Shown here piece by piece: positions 8,366 to 17,844 of a stretch of 64,000 bases of DNA. The position numbers were made by a program, and so were the translations under genes. The stretch is from Actinomadura_E scrupuli (GTDB lineage: Bacteria; Actinomycetota; Actinomycetes; Streptosporangiales; Streptosporangiaceae), in contig NZ_JBPCCU010000012.1 of the NCBI RefSeq assembly GCF_050971785.1, positions 1 through 64,000 on the forward strand, read 5' to 3'. The notes under the pieces were generated by a model. The model worked only from the letters and a program-made list of their open reading frames with translations, made no database searches and was not told where the DNA came from. How positions within the stretch are numbered: position 1 is the first letter of the stretch; each line of letters begins with the position of its first letter.

Positions 8366-10923
8366 TGCTGCATCCCTTCGGGCAGACCCTCTGGCAGACC
8401 TTCGGGCAGACGGATCGGCAGGTCGTGCGGGCGCCAGCCGGTGGCGGCGTGCACCGCGTTGCCGATCGCGGCCGCGACCCCGAGAGTGGAGAGCTCACCG
8501 AGCCCGACGCCCCGGCCGGTCACGTGATCCCAGCCGTCCTCGTGGAAGTGCACGTCGATCTCGGGTACGTCCGCGATGCCGGGAATCCGGTAGTCCTCGA
8601 GGTTGCCGGTCAGCACGGCCCCGGTGCCGGGATCGATCTGCCGCTGCTCGTGCAGCGCATAGCCGATGCCCTGGATGATGCCGCCCTCGCACTGGCTGCG
8701 GGCGAGCCGTTCCTGGTAGATGTGCCCTGCGGCGATACCGGCGTGCACCGAGAGGGTGCGGATCACCCTCAGCCGGGTGTCGACCTCTACCTCGGTGACG
8801 TAGACCGCGCCGCAGAAGCCCCGTCCGATGTGGAAGTGGTTGAGCGGGAAGGGGGTGACGTAGCCGCGGCGATCCCGGCGGCGCCCGCCGACGACCCGCA
8901 GTCCGGCCACGTCCCCGGGTGACTCGATCAGGGAGTCGATCCCCGCGGGGAGCGCGGCGAGGAGTTTCCGGGCGGCGTCGCGGGCGGCCGGTCCGATCGA
9001 GGGGGTGCCGCAGCTGCTGGCTCCCGCCGGGCCGTGGACGGTGCCGGTCCGGCCGATCTCGACCCGGACCTGCTCAGGTGGCAGGCCGAGTTCCTCCCGG
9101 ACGACCCCGGCGATGACGCTGCGGCTGCCGGTGCCGATGTCCTGGGTCGCGGTGCGAGCCACCACCACCCCGTCCTCGACGGTCAGTTCGACCTCGGTGC
9201 CCGGGTCCAGGAAGTACAGGTAGTTGGCCACCGCCAGCCCGACCCCGCGCCGGAACCGGCCGCTCGCGGCACCGGCAGCCCCCCGGTCCTTCCAGACCGC
9301 AAGAGCGGCGGCCCAGTCGTAGAGAGCAGCCCGTTTGGGATTGCCGTCCCAGCGGCGGCGTAGCTCCAGGGGGTCCTCGCCGCGCCGGTACGCGGCCTCG
9401 TCGACGGCCTGTTCCAGAGCCCACAACGCGGGTGGGATGCCAGGACCACGGAACGGCGCGCCCGGCGGGAGGTTGGTGAGCACGTCGAAGTCCCGGAGCC
9501 GCCGGGGCGCGTTGCCGTACATGAGCCGGGCGTGGGTCGCCACGTTCGTGCCGATCGACACTCCGCCGTCGCCGTAGACGTCCATGGTGAGCGCGGCGAG
9601 ATCCCCGTTCGCGGTGGTGAGCAGGGAGAGCTCGGTCCGGGTACCGGGGCGGCTGCCGCCGTCCACCAGCTCCTCCGCCCGGGTCAGCACCACCTTGACC
9701 GGCGCGCCGGCGGCGCGGGCCAGTTCGGCCGCGGCGATGGCGTCGGAGGTGAGGTTGACCTTCGCGCCGAACCCGCCGCCGATGTGCTCGGCGTAGACGT
9801 GTACCTGGTCGCGCTTCAGCCCCCAGCGTGCCACCGCCTGCTCCGCGACGCGGCCGATGGCCTGGGTCGAGATGTGCAGGTGAAGGCCGCCGTGCTCGTC
9901 CCAGCGGGCGACCGACGCATGCGGCTCCATCGCGGTGTGCGACTGGGCCGCGGTGGTGTACTCCGCGGTCACCAGGATCTCGACCGAATCGGAGCGGGCC
10001 TGGTCGATCCGGCGCACGGCGGTCCCCGCCCGCCAGCTCATCGAGGACGGCCCGCGCAGGTTCCCGGCCCACTTCGCCGGCGCCGGCGGCCCTTCGTTGC
10101 TGCGCGGGGCGCTCTTACGGGACGCGGCGGTGGGATAGATCTCCGGCGCGTCCGGTCGCCGCGCCTCTTCGGAGCTGAGCACGGCGGGCAGCGTCTCGTA
10201 CCGGACCTCGACCTCCGCCGCCGCTTCCCGGGTCGTCACGGCCACCGGCTGGCCCACGTACCGTACCGTCCGGTCCGCAGGCAGCAGTTCCACCAGGAGC
10301 GCGGGCCCGGTCACTGAGATGACCCGTGCGTGCGCGTGCGGTGAGCGGATGATCACGCCGTCGAGCATCCCGTCCAGGCGCACGTCGGTGGTGTAGACGG
10401 CCCGGCCGGTGATCTTCTCCATCGCCTCGACCCGCGGCGGCGCGGTCTCGGCCGGCCCGTCGTGGCGGCCCGCGCAGGCCGCGGCGATCGCGGCGTAGAT
10501 TCCGGCGTACGCCCCGCATCGGCACAGATGGCCGGCCATCGCCCTGGCGATCTCGGCGCGGGAGGGCTCCGTATCGCCGTGCGCGGCTCGCCAGGCGTCG
10601 GTGAACGCGGCTGCCTCCACCACGAAGCCGGGAGTGCAGAAACCGCACTGCAGCCCGTCGTGGGCGGCGAAGGCACGCTGCACGGGATGGGTGCCGCCGA
10701 GCCCTTCGACGGTGGTGAGGTCGCGGCCCTCCAACGTCGAACAGGGAGTCAGGCAGCTCACCGCGGGGGTCCCGTCGACCAGCACGGTGCACGCGCCGCA
10801 CACTCCGGTGCCGCAGGCGAGTTTGGTCCCGGTCAGGCCGAGCGAGTCACGCAGAACCTGAGCGGTGGTGCCGTCGGCACCCGGGTTCACCGATACCGGA
10901 TTCCCGTTGACGGTGAACTTCAT
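8362..10923 (-). CDS. Fused [2Fe-2S] and molybdopterin catalytic subunit of a xanthine dehydrogenase-family hydroxylase
   Basis: 853 residues. The N-terminus has a plant-type [2Fe-2S] cluster (Cys37, 42, 45, 57) and a second cluster (Cys93, 96, 134, 136). After a linker the molybdopterin domain starts near AMEKITGRAVYTTDVRLDG and contains HIGGGFGAK and the catalytic Glu810 in GVGLGELSTLG. In most relatives the small and large subunits are separate genes, so this is a fusion, with FAD on the next gene. The C-terminus carries LPEGLPEGLPEG, made by a short tandem DNA repeat. It should hydroxylate an aldehyde or N-heterocycle using water. No MoCo maturation gene is adjacent. Confidence 0.9.
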   Translation of the reverse strand: MKFTVNGNPVSVNPGADGTTAQVLRDSLGLTGTKLACGTGVCGACTVLVDGTPAVSCLTPCSTLEGRDLTTVEGLGGTHPVQRAFAAHDGLQCGFCTPGFVVEAAAFTDAWRAAHGDTEPSRAEIARAMAGHLCRCGAYAGIYAAIAAACAGRHDGPAETAPPRVEAMEKITGRAVYTTDVRLDGMLDGVIIRSPHAHARVISVTGPALLVELLPADRTVRYVGQPVAVTTREAAAEVEVRYETLPAVLSSEEARRPDAPEIYPTAASRKSAPRSNEGPPAPAKWAGNLRGPSSMSWRAGTAVRRIDQARSDSVEILVTAEYTTAAQSHTAMEPHASVARWDEHGGLHLHISTQAIGRVAEQAVARWGLKRDQVHVYAEHIGGGFGAKVNLTSDAIAAAELARAAGAPVKVVLTRAEELVDGGSRPGTRTELSLLTTANGDLAALTMDVYGDGGVSIGTNVATHARLMYGNAPRRLRDFDVLTNLPPGAPFRGPGIPPALWALEQAVDEAAYRRGEDPLELRRRWDGNPKRAALYDWAAALAVWKDRGAAGAASGRFRRGVGLAVANYLYFLDPGTEVELTVEDGVVVARTATQDIGTGSRSVIAGVVREELGLPPEQVRVEIGRTGTVHGPAGASSCGTPSIGPAARDAARKLLAALPAGIDSLIESPGDVAGLRVVGGRRRDRRGYVTPFPLNHFHIGRGFCGAVYVTEVEVDTRLRVIRTLSVHAGIAAGHIYQERLARSQCEGGIIQGIGYALHEQRQIDPGTGAVLTGNLEDYRIPGIADVPEIDVHFHEDGWDHVTGRGVGLGELSTLGVAAAIGNAVHAATGWRPHDLPIRLPEGLPEGLPEGMQQ

Positions 10924-11040
10924 CGCTCGCTCCTCAGCCAGAAATCACCGGCGTTCCGGGACATGATGGCATTTTTGATCACTACAGTGGGGCTGATCTG
11001 GATCTTTTTGGCATCTCGGTCGGCACTGTGAGGAGACGTG

Positions 11041-11883
11041 ATGGCGGAGCGGAAGGATCGCTGGTGGAAGACGGCCGCGCCGAAGGACTGGGCCGTCGTG
11101 GGCATCGATGTCAACCGGCCGAGCATCGCCCGGGTCTATGACTATCTGCTGGGCGGCAAGGACAATTTCGCCTCCGACCGGGCGGTCGGCGACCAGATCA
11201 AGCAGGCGCTGCCTGAGATCAGGATCGGTGTGGAGGCGCAGCGAGCCGTGCTGCGCCGGGTGGTGCGGCACCTGACGGCCGAGGCGGGGGTCCGGCAGTT
11301 CATCGACATCGGATCGGGCCTGCCGACGGCAGGGAATGTGCACGAGACCGCGCAGGCCATCGACCCGGCGGCTCGCGTGGTCTATGTCGATCACGATCCG
11401 ATCGTGTTGGCGCATGCCGAGGCCCTGCTGACCAGCGACGACGGCACCATCGCGATCAACGGCGAGCTGCTCAGGCCAGAAGAGATCCTCGCCGATCCCG
11501 CGCTGGCCGGCCACCTCGACCTGACCCGGCCGGTGGGCCTGCTGCTCTGCGGGATCCTGCACCACATCACCGATGAGGAGAACCCCTCGGGCCTGGTCGC
11601 CCGGCTACGGGACGCCCTGCCGTCGGGTTCCTACGTCTTCATCCACCATCTGATCCAGGTCGACGACCCGGGAGCGGCCGCAGCCGAGGCCGCCCTGCGC
11701 CAGGGCATGGGGCGTGGCCAGTTCCGACCGGTCAAGGAGGTCGAGCAGATGTTCGACGGGCTGGAACTGATCGATCCCGGTGTCGTGCCGGTCACCGAGT
11801 GGCGTCCGGAACCGGGTGTGCCGTCCAGCGATGACCACCCGGTCCTGCGCCTGGCGGTCGCCGGTGTCGCCCGCAAACCCTAG
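11041..11883 (+). CDS. SAM-dependent methyltransferase, DUF574/Methyltransf_19 family
   Basis: 280 residues. The N-terminal motif IDVNRPSIARVYDYLLGG is diagnostic of the actinobacterial DUF574 family. The SAM-binding strand is FIDIGSGLPTAGNVHE, followed by VVYVDHDPIVLAHA and LLLCGILHHI. The ATG at 11041 is chosen because GGAG lies 6 nt before it. These proteins are numerous in Streptosporangiales and Streptomyces genomes, and their substrates are mostly unknown. Divergent from the hydroxylase operon. Confidence 0.92.
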   Translation: MAERKDRWWKTAAPKDWAVVGIDVNRPSIARVYDYLLGGKDNFASDRAVGDQIKQALPEIRIGVEAQRAVLRRVVRHLTAEAGVRQFIDIGSGLPTAGNVHETAQAIDPAARVVYVDHDPIVLAHAEALLTSDDGTIAINGELLRPEEILADPALAGHLDLTRPVGLLLCGILHHITDEENPSGLVARLRDALPSGSYVFIHHLIQVDDPGAAAAEAALRQGMGRGQFRPVKEVEQMFDGLELIDPGVVPVTEWRPEPGVPSSDDHPVLRLAVAGVARKP

Positions 11884-11924
11884 TCCGCACCGGCGACTGG
11901 TGACCCGCGTTTCCGGACACTCGC

Positions 11925-12452
11925 TCACAGGTCCCTTGCGCGGCGCAGAATCGCGTGCACGTCCTCTTCGAACCGCAACCGCCGGATGAGCCTGCGCCGG
12001 AACTCGATCGGGAAGTAGAAAGTCGATCGGGCCCCCGTGCGGTGTTCCACATCGACCATCACGGCCGTGTCCAGCCTGGGCAGCCCTGCTCCGACCAGGA
12101 GCGGGACGACCCAACCCCACGTGCGCGAGTCGACCGAGCTCCCATAGACCAGGGCGGCGCACTGATCCGTTCCGAGCTTGTGATGCACTGCGCCGGCAAG
12201 AGAGCGGTGGGATCGTGGCCCGTCCCAGTCGACGTACCTGCTCAACTCGCCGTAGCCGGTCCTCTCGACCCGCACCACGACGTCATCGTCGTCGCCATGG
12301 AGTGTGATCCACTGCAGCCGGACACCCCTACGACGGGTCCAGCCCCTCGGGGCGACCCGTACGGCCGTCTCGAGGATGCGAAGGTAGTCCGCGCGCACGT
12401 GAGCCGGAAGAGAGCCGAGTTGGGCCAGCGTGGCCTCGCCCTGCGGTGTCAT
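11925..12452 (-). CDS. Hypothetical protein
   Basis: 175 residues from an ATG at 12452 preceded by GGAGG 6 nt upstream. The sequence is soluble with alternating strands and helices (RVRADYLRIL is the kind of helix seen near the start; VVVRVERTGYGEL and TAVMVDVEHRTG are strands). It ends in an Arg-rich helix. No family is recognised. Convergent with the methyltransferase gene. Confidence 0.6.
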   Translation of the reverse strand: MTPQGEATLAQLGSLPAHVRADYLRILETAVRVAPRGWTRRRGVRLQWITLHGDDDDVVVRVERTGYGELSRYVDWDGPRSHRSLAGAVHHKLGTDQCAALVYGSSVDSRTWGWVVPLLVGAGLPRLDTAVMVDVEHRTGARSTFYFPIEFRRRLIRRLRFEEDVHAILRRARDL

Positions 12453-12640
12453 GCGCGCCTCCGGGACATGGCGTGATCTTGCTCGGCGCAGGGTAACGCA
12501 CAGCGGCCCGGCGTTCCCATACTGATGGACCCTGTTCGGCCGGTACCAGGTGGGCCTTGTGCGCAGGCAACCAACTCCGTGCTCGACCCCGCCCGGGATC
12601 CCACCGCAGCCGTACGGGCAGGTGCCTCTTGTAGCTGTCA

Positions 12641-12769
12641 TCAGTGGTGGATCCACCACATCAGGGCGGTGAAGCCAGCGGTACCGGCGGCGGCGGCTCC
12701 GGCCCGTACGGCGCTGTACATGGCGGCTTGGCCGAGCCGGCGCAGGGTGCGCTTGGTCGTGGCCTTCAT
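12641..12769 (-). CDS. Small membrane protein
   Basis: 42 residues starting MKATTKRTLRRLGQAAMYSA: a basic N-terminus and one hydrophobic segment (about residues 16-39) ending MWWIHH. The start at 12769 has GAGGGG about 9 nt upstream. No family recognised. It is short enough to be chance, but the basic-then-hydrophobic pattern and the start site favour a real single-pass peptide. Confidence 0.45.
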   Translation of the reverse strand: MKATTKRTLRRLGQAAMYSAVRAGAAAAGTAGFTALMWWIHH

Positions 12770-12969
12770 GGCGAGATTCCCCTCGACGATGTTCCCCAGG
12801 AAGCTCCCGGGGCTTGTGGCAGAAGGCTGCGGGATACGGGGATTGATCGTGGGAGTAGGCGGGCGATGCGGGGCATTTGGTTCTAGGCTCCAGGTCAAAG
12901 GCTGTGCCCGCGGTTTCCATAGCGGGCAGCCGGTATGACGCGGGCAGGGACGGGGCAGGTGGGCCGCAG

Positions 12970-15900
12970 ATGCAGGATCCGGCGCGGAGACTGTACGAGG
13001 CGCTGCGGGCGCTGGAACACCGAGCGGTGACCGCTCGCAAGGCCGGTCGGCCGCCGTTGCCTTGCTCTCGGCGTGAGGCCGCCGTCACTGCCGGCCGGGC
13101 ACCGTACGGGGTCCAGGTGGACAGCCGCCGGATCAGTTCATGGTTGCCTGCCGACCCCTTACGCGCGCAGGTACCTCGTTCGGGCGATGCCGACAAGGTG
13201 TGGGCGCTGGTGCGGGTGTGGAGCACCTGGGCGGGTGATCCGGCTCCGGGGCGCCGATACTGGATGAACCTGATCGACGCCGCTCAGCCGGCACGCACCC
13301 GAATCGCCGATGAAGCCCCAGCCACTCAGGGAGAGCCGGATTCGGCGGGTGATGCCCCCGGCCGCCCGGTCGGCCGGCTGGTCATCGAGCTGAGCGACCC
13401 CTTCGACCTGGAGGTGCATCGGCCGATCGAGGTGGCCGCACCCCCTGGCGGGCTGCTGCCCGTCCTGCCGCCCTATGTCTCCCGGGAGCATGACCTGCGG
13501 CTGGAGGAGGTGATGGCACGGGCGGTGAGTGGCCGCAGTGCGGTCGCCGTACTGGTGGGCGGTTCGTCAACGGGCAAAACGCGGGCCTGCTGGGAGACGG
13601 TCCACCGGCTCCCGCCGGGGTGGCGGCTGTGGCATCCGATCAGCCCTGGTCGCCCCGAGGCCGTGCTGGAGTCGCTGGGCCGAGTCGGGCCTCGTACGGT
13701 GATCTGGCTCAACGAGGCGCAGCACTACCTGCTCACTCCCACCGGTCCCCTCGGTGAACGTGTCGCGGCCGGCGTACGCGAACTTGTGCGCGACCCCGCC
13801 CGTGGGCCGGTGCTGGTGCTGGGCACTCTCTGGCCCGAATACTGGTCCGTCCTGACCACCGCCCCTCCCCCGGATCAGCAGGTCGACCCGCACGCGCAGG
13901 CCCGGGCTCTGCTGACCGGCGGCACCGGCATCACCGTCCCCGGGGCCTTCACCGGCACCGCCCTCAACGACCTGCGAGCCGCGGCCACCGGTGATCCCCG
14001 CCTCGCTCATGCCTGCGCCCAGGCCGAGGACGGCAGGATCACCCAGTTCCTGGCAGGCGCCCCCGCACTGCTGGAGCGACACCGCAACGCCCCACCCGCC
14101 GCCACAGCACTGATCGAGGCTGCGATGGACGTACGGCGCCTGGGACATGGGCCCGCCCTACCCCGATCGCTTCTGGAGACGGCCGCACCCGCTCATCTCG
14201 ACGATCACGAATGGCAGATGCTGGAGGACGACTGGCTCGAGCAGTCGCTGACCTACACCGGCACCGCGTGCCGTGGGGTCCCCGGCCCCCTCACTCTCAT
14301 CCGTCCCAGGCCCGGCCAGGCACCTTACGGTCAGCCCCACTACAGGCTCGCCGACTACCTCGAGCAGTACGGGCGCACGACCCGCTGGAACCTGTCCGTT
14401 CCAGCCGAGATCTGGGACGCGTTGGTGGACCACGCCCGCGCCGAGCACCTGTCGGACCTCGCCGACGAAGCCGAGCACCGCAGCCTCGACCGGTACGCAC
14501 TGATGCTCTATGCCGCCGCTGCCTCCGAGACCGGCAGCGCCTACGCCTGGAGCAACGTGGGCAGGCTGACCGCGAGAGTGGCATGGTCCGGTCCAGCGAT
14601 CACCGCCTATCAGCATGTCGTCGAAGCCGAGGACGCCACCGACGAAGCCTTGCTGGGGGCGGGCCGCGCGCTGCAGAGCATGGGCAAGGCCGAGGAGGCC
14701 CTCGCCTGCTACCAGCGGATACTCAACTCCACCGAAGGCACCGCCCCCTCCCCTCTGACGACCTCGAATGCCGCGGAACTGCTGATGGAAGTGATGGGGA
14801 CACAGGAAGCGATCGGGTGGCTCCAGGACCGCGCCAAGGCCGGCGCATCCGTCGCTCTCACCCGGGCGGCCTGGTGGCTGGAGAAGGAGGGCCGGGTCGA
14901 CGAAGCGCTCGTCTGGCTACGGGAATGCGCCGAGGCGGGCACACCTGGAGCCTGGTCGACCATGGGCGACCTGCTCCGTGGGACGGGCCGACCCGAGGAA
15001 GCGATCAGCGCCTACCAGCGAGCCGGGGAGGCCGGCACTCCTGATGCCTGGCCGAGGGCGGGCACCCTGCTCAGTCGAGCCGGGCGGAAGGACGAGGCGA
15101 TCACCGCCTACCGGCACGCCGGGGAGGCCGGCCTCGCAAAGGCATGGATGTCGGTAGGCCGGCTACTGGAGGAGACCGGGCGGGTCGACGAAGCGATCAG
15201 CGCCTACCAGCACGCCGCCCAGACCGGCTGCCCCGACGGCCTCGATCATGCCGCCCGTGTGCTGGACGAGCAGGGCCGACTCGAAGAGGCGCTCGCCTGG
15301 CTCCAGGACCGCGCCAGGGCCGGCACCCCCACCACCGCATGGTCCCTGGCGGGTGAGCTGCTGCACCGAGCAGGGCGAGTAGACGAAGCGATCACCTCCT
15401 TTCAGCATGCCGGGGCAGCGGGCCTCGGCTACGCGTGGGAGTCGGCGGGCGAGCTGCTGGAGGAGACCGGGCGGATCGAGGAGGCCATCACCGCCTACCA
15501 GCACGCGGCGAAGAACCGCACCGACAAGACCCGTAGAAGAGGTCTGCAGGCGCGGCATCGCATACGCAACGTGTGCACCCGGATGCGGGAGGCGGGCCAG
15601 ACCCGGCAACTGTTCGTCTGGCTCCAGGCCTACGCCGAAACCGGTGACCACCACGCCCTGAGAGAGACGGCCGCCCAGATGCGGGAGGCGGGGCGGACCG
15701 AGGAGTTGCACGCCTGGGTCCGGTCCTGCACCGAAGCCAGCATCCCCCTCAATCCTCCGGACCAGGTGGCCGCCGTGCTGGAAGAGGCGGGCGGGGTGGA
15801 GGAGGCGTTCGCCTGGCTACAGGCCCGCGCCGAAACCGGCGACACCGACGCCCAGGACGTAGCAGTCGAGCTACTCACGGCGAAGGGAATGAGGGAGCAG

Positions 15901-16203
15901 GCACTGACCTGGCTGCACACCCGCGCCGAAACCGGCGACCACCACGCTCTCTACCAGCAGGCCGAGGTATTAGAACAAGCAGGAGAAGCCGAGGAAGCGA
16001 TCAACCTCTTCCTGCGTGCCGCCGAAACCGGCGACCACCATGATGGCCCCGGCAGCCTCCCTGCCCGGCAGCGAGCGAAGAGCCTGCTGGAGGAGACGGA
16101 CAAGGCCGAAGACGCCGCACGCCTGCACTGGTATGGGCTCGAACCGGGCGGGCTCATCGCCGGTCCCTGGAGCACTGACCCGTCATATTTCTCCCCTCCA
16201 TAA
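12970..16203 (+). CDS. Large P-loop NTPase with TPR/Sel1-like repeats
   Basis: 1077 residues in three parts. Residues 1-110: a helical domain (REAAVTAGRAPYGVQVDSRR, then SSWLPADPLRAQVPRSGDAD) like N-terminal modules of other actinomycete multidomain proteins. About 155-500: a P-loop NTPase with Walker A GGSSTGKT (near 197-204) and a Walker B-like VIWLNEAQHYL (near 244-254). About 500-1045: at least a dozen degenerate TPR/Sel1-like repeats with the recurring core GRVDEAISAYQHAAQTG. The start at 12970 has AGGTGG 8 nt upstream. The layout resembles STAND-type signalling ATPases, where the repeats sense a trigger. A defence or regulatory role is inference from layout and island location; no effector domain is recognised. 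Confidence 0.8.
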   Translation: MQDPARRLYEALRALEHRAVTARKAGRPPLPCSRREAAVTAGRAPYGVQVDSRRISSWLPADPLRAQVPRSGDADKVWALVRVWSTWAGDPAPGRRYWMNLIDAAQPARTRIADEAPATQGEPDSAGDAPGRPVGRLVIELSDPFDLEVHRPIEVAAPPGGLLPVLPPYVSREHDLRLEEVMARAVSGRSAVAVLVGGSSTGKTRACWETVHRLPPGWRLWHPISPGRPEAVLESLGRVGPRTVIWLNEAQHYLLTPTGPLGERVAAGVRELVRDPARGPVLVLGTLWPEYWSVLTTAPPPDQQVDPHAQARALLTGGTGITVPGAFTGTALNDLRAAATGDPRLAHACAQAEDGRITQFLAGAPALLERHRNAPPAATALIEAAMDVRRLGHGPALPRSLLETAAPAHLDDHEWQMLEDDWLEQSLTYTGTACRGVPGPLTLIRPRPGQAPYGQPHYRLADYLEQYGRTTRWNLSVPAEIWDALVDHARAEHLSDLADEAEHRSLDRYALMLYAAAASETGSAYAWSNVGRLTARVAWSGPAITAYQHVVEAEDATDEALLGAGRALQSMGKAEEALACYQRILNSTEGTAPSPLTTSNAAELLMEVMGTQEAIGWLQDRAKAGASVALTRAAWWLEKEGRVDEALVWLRECAEAGTPGAWSTMGDLLRGTGRPEEAISAYQRAGEAGTPDAWPRAGTLLSRAGRKDEAITAYRHAGEAGLAKAWMSVGRLLEETGRVDEAISAYQHAAQTGCPDGLDHAARVLDEQGRLEEALAWLQDRARAGTPTTAWSLAGELLHRAGRVDEAITSFQHAGAAGLGYAWESAGELLEETGRIEEAITAYQHAAKNRTDKTRRRGLQARHRIRNVCTRMREAGQTRQLFVWLQAYAETGDHHALRETAAQMREAGRTEELHAWVRSCTEASIPLNPPDQVAAVLEEAGGVEEAFAWLQARAETGDTDAQDVAVELLTAKGMREQALTWLHTRAETGDHHALYQQAEVLEQAGEAEEAINLFLRAAETGDHHDGPGSLPARQRAKSLLEETDKAEDAARLHWYGLEPGGLIAGPWSTDPSYFSPP

Positions 16204-16556
16204 CGTTGCCAGGCTGCAGTGATCTGGTCGGTGCTGTCCGCCATCAGAGACCTGAACGCTCATGTTGCGGGTATCAGTCCGAGCCGTACTAGTCACGGTG
16301 TCCCCTCCCTGAGCGCGGACCACAGACACCAGAGGCAAGGTAAGGATCACCAGGAATCGTGACCTGGCACACGGGCTCACGACGGAGACCTGGTGGGACG
16401 CGGAAAATCCGCTGTTGCGAGGTAACCCGAGCAGGCGGGCTTGTCAGGGGGGCCTGCGCGGACCGATGGCTGCAGTCCGTCAGCAGATCGCCCGAAAAAC
16501 CGGACGGAACAACCGGCCCCGAGCGGCGCCGTGGGGTATCTGACCAGGTGAGACTA

Positions 16557-16601
16557 GGTGGGCCGCCTGGGACTCGAACCCAGAACCAACGGATTAAAAG
16601 T
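16557..16601. repeat. Internal attachment-site-like repeat (tRNA-Lys 3' half, identical)
   Basis: All 45 bases match 21573-21617, which is the 3' half of tRNA-Lys, in the same orientation. Identity stops exactly inside the anticodon stem, and the sequence beyond matches the flank of the 4770 copy instead (GGATCACT, then GTGACCTGCACGGCA). It divides the island into an 11.7-kb and a 5.0-kb part. Confidence 0.9.
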
Positions 16602-16670
16602 GGATCACTGCATCGCGGGCATACAGGGGCCGTGACCTGCACGGCAACCGCGCGCATCCGTGTCGACAGA

Positions 16671-16701
16671 GATGATCATTCCGTATATTTTCCGGATCTT
16701 G
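16671..16701 (+). repeat. Element-end motif, copy 2
   Basis: GATGATCATTCCGT followed by TCCGGATCTTG, 70 bp from the internal tRNA-like repeat. Same orientation as the copies at 4884 and 21448. Confidence 0.6.
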
Positions 16702-16823
16702 ATATCAAGTCCCCTGCCGCAGGCAAGCAGTGCCTGCCGGTCGGGAGGCATGATCTTGGCGGCTGCCTTGGTGATTCGCTGACCTGCGGGTTCTTAGGCC
16801 CCAGGACCTGTCACTATGACGTC

Positions 16824-17357
16824 GTGTCAACGTTGAACAACGACCTCGACGCCGTACTGGCGATTGTGGCGGGGCGGACGAACTGCCGTGTCCATCCGGC
16901 CGCTGGCATGCCGTCGTTCGGTCCGAAGCGGACTCTCCCGGCGGGCCTCGCCGAGTTCTACAGCCGGTGTGGCGGCCTGACGCTATTTCGGGACTCGGAG
17001 TTCCCCTGGCGTGTCAGCAGCGGCGAACAGCTTCTTCCCGCCGGGCCACGGCTGCTGGGGGACCGACAGGCCGAGCAGATCGCTGCCGACCATCCCGACG
17101 ATCTGAGCACCACCTGCCATGTCATCGCCGATGACGGCACCGGAAGCTCCACTGCCCCCCACGTCGTGATCGACCTGCACCCCACCAGAGTCGGCCGGTG
17201 CTATGCCACCGGCTGGGATAGCTTCGGCCTGGCAGGGGACATGCCGATCATCGCCCTCGATATGACAGGTCTGGTCACTTGGCTTATGGAGGCGGCCGGA
17301 GATGCTCCCATGGGCGGTCATCGACCCTTCGGAGACGCCTATCGACCGACGCTATGA
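16824..17357 (+). CDS. SMI1/KNR4 (SUKH) family protein
   Basis: 177 residues from a GTG at 16824. The motif LPAGLAEFYSRCGGLTLF is the SUKH signature helix, followed by alternating strands and the late CYATGWDSFGLAG. SUKH proteins are common immunity proteins for secreted polymorphic toxins and also occur as orphan regulators. No toxin is visible beside it. The DUF2750 gene follows after 40 nt on the same strand. Confidence 0.75.
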   Translation: MSTLNNDLDAVLAIVAGRTNCRVHPAAGMPSFGPKRTLPAGLAEFYSRCGGLTLFRDSEFPWRVSSGEQLLPAGPRLLGDRQAEQIAADHPDDLSTTCHVIADDGTGSSTAPHVVIDLHPTRVGRCYATGWDSFGLAGDMPIIALDMTGLVTWLMEAAGDAPMGGHRPFGDAYRPTL

Positions 17358-17397
17358 TCCCAGCCTTCTGTCCCGGCAACGTTGTTGGCAGGAGCTC

Positions 17398-17844
17398 ATG
17401 GGATCACAGAGCGCAGCGCAGGCGAGTGCCTTCTTCCGGGAGGTCGCTCGCGAACGGAGGGTGTGGGGGGTTCGGGACGACGAGGGTTTTCCGGCTTTTC
17501 AAGGCGGGAGTGGTGAGCTGGCCATGCCCTTCTGGTCACTGGAGTCCCGGGCCGCGCGGATCGTTGAGATCTGTCCCGCCTACGCGAGCTTCCGTGCGGC
17601 AGCGATTCCGCTGGCCGAGTGGATCCGCTGGTTGCCCGACCTTCGAAACGACGGTCTAGGAATAGGGGTGAACTGGAGTGGCCCACGCGCCCGCGGCTGG
17701 GACTTCACGGTCTCCGAGGTGTTGAATCGCCTTCAGTCAGTGTCCGCTGGCCTTGATCCCACAGCGGTATCGGAACGCGCGCCGCGTACGGCTCGCCAGG
17801 CTTCCACCTCAACCCCTGACAGACCTTCCGGCAACGGAGCTTGA
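17398..17844 (+). CDS. DUF2750 domain protein
   Basis: 148 residues from an ATG at 17398 with GGAG 5 nt upstream. DUF2750 features are FFREVARERRVWGVRDDEGF, then MPFWSLESRAARIVE, PLAEWIRWLPDL and a C-terminal GIGVNWSG. Function of the family unknown; it is often encoded near immunity-type genes. The last 14 residues are encoded inside the 144-bp repeat, so the original C-terminus may have been replaced when the repeat arrived. Confidence 0.72.
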   Translation: MGSQSAAQASAFFREVARERRVWGVRDDEGFPAFQGGSGELAMPFWSLESRAARIVEICPAYASFRAAAIPLAEWIRWLPDLRNDGLGIGVNWSGPRARGWDFTVSEVLNRLQSVSAGLDPTAVSERAPRTARQASTSTPDRPSGNGA

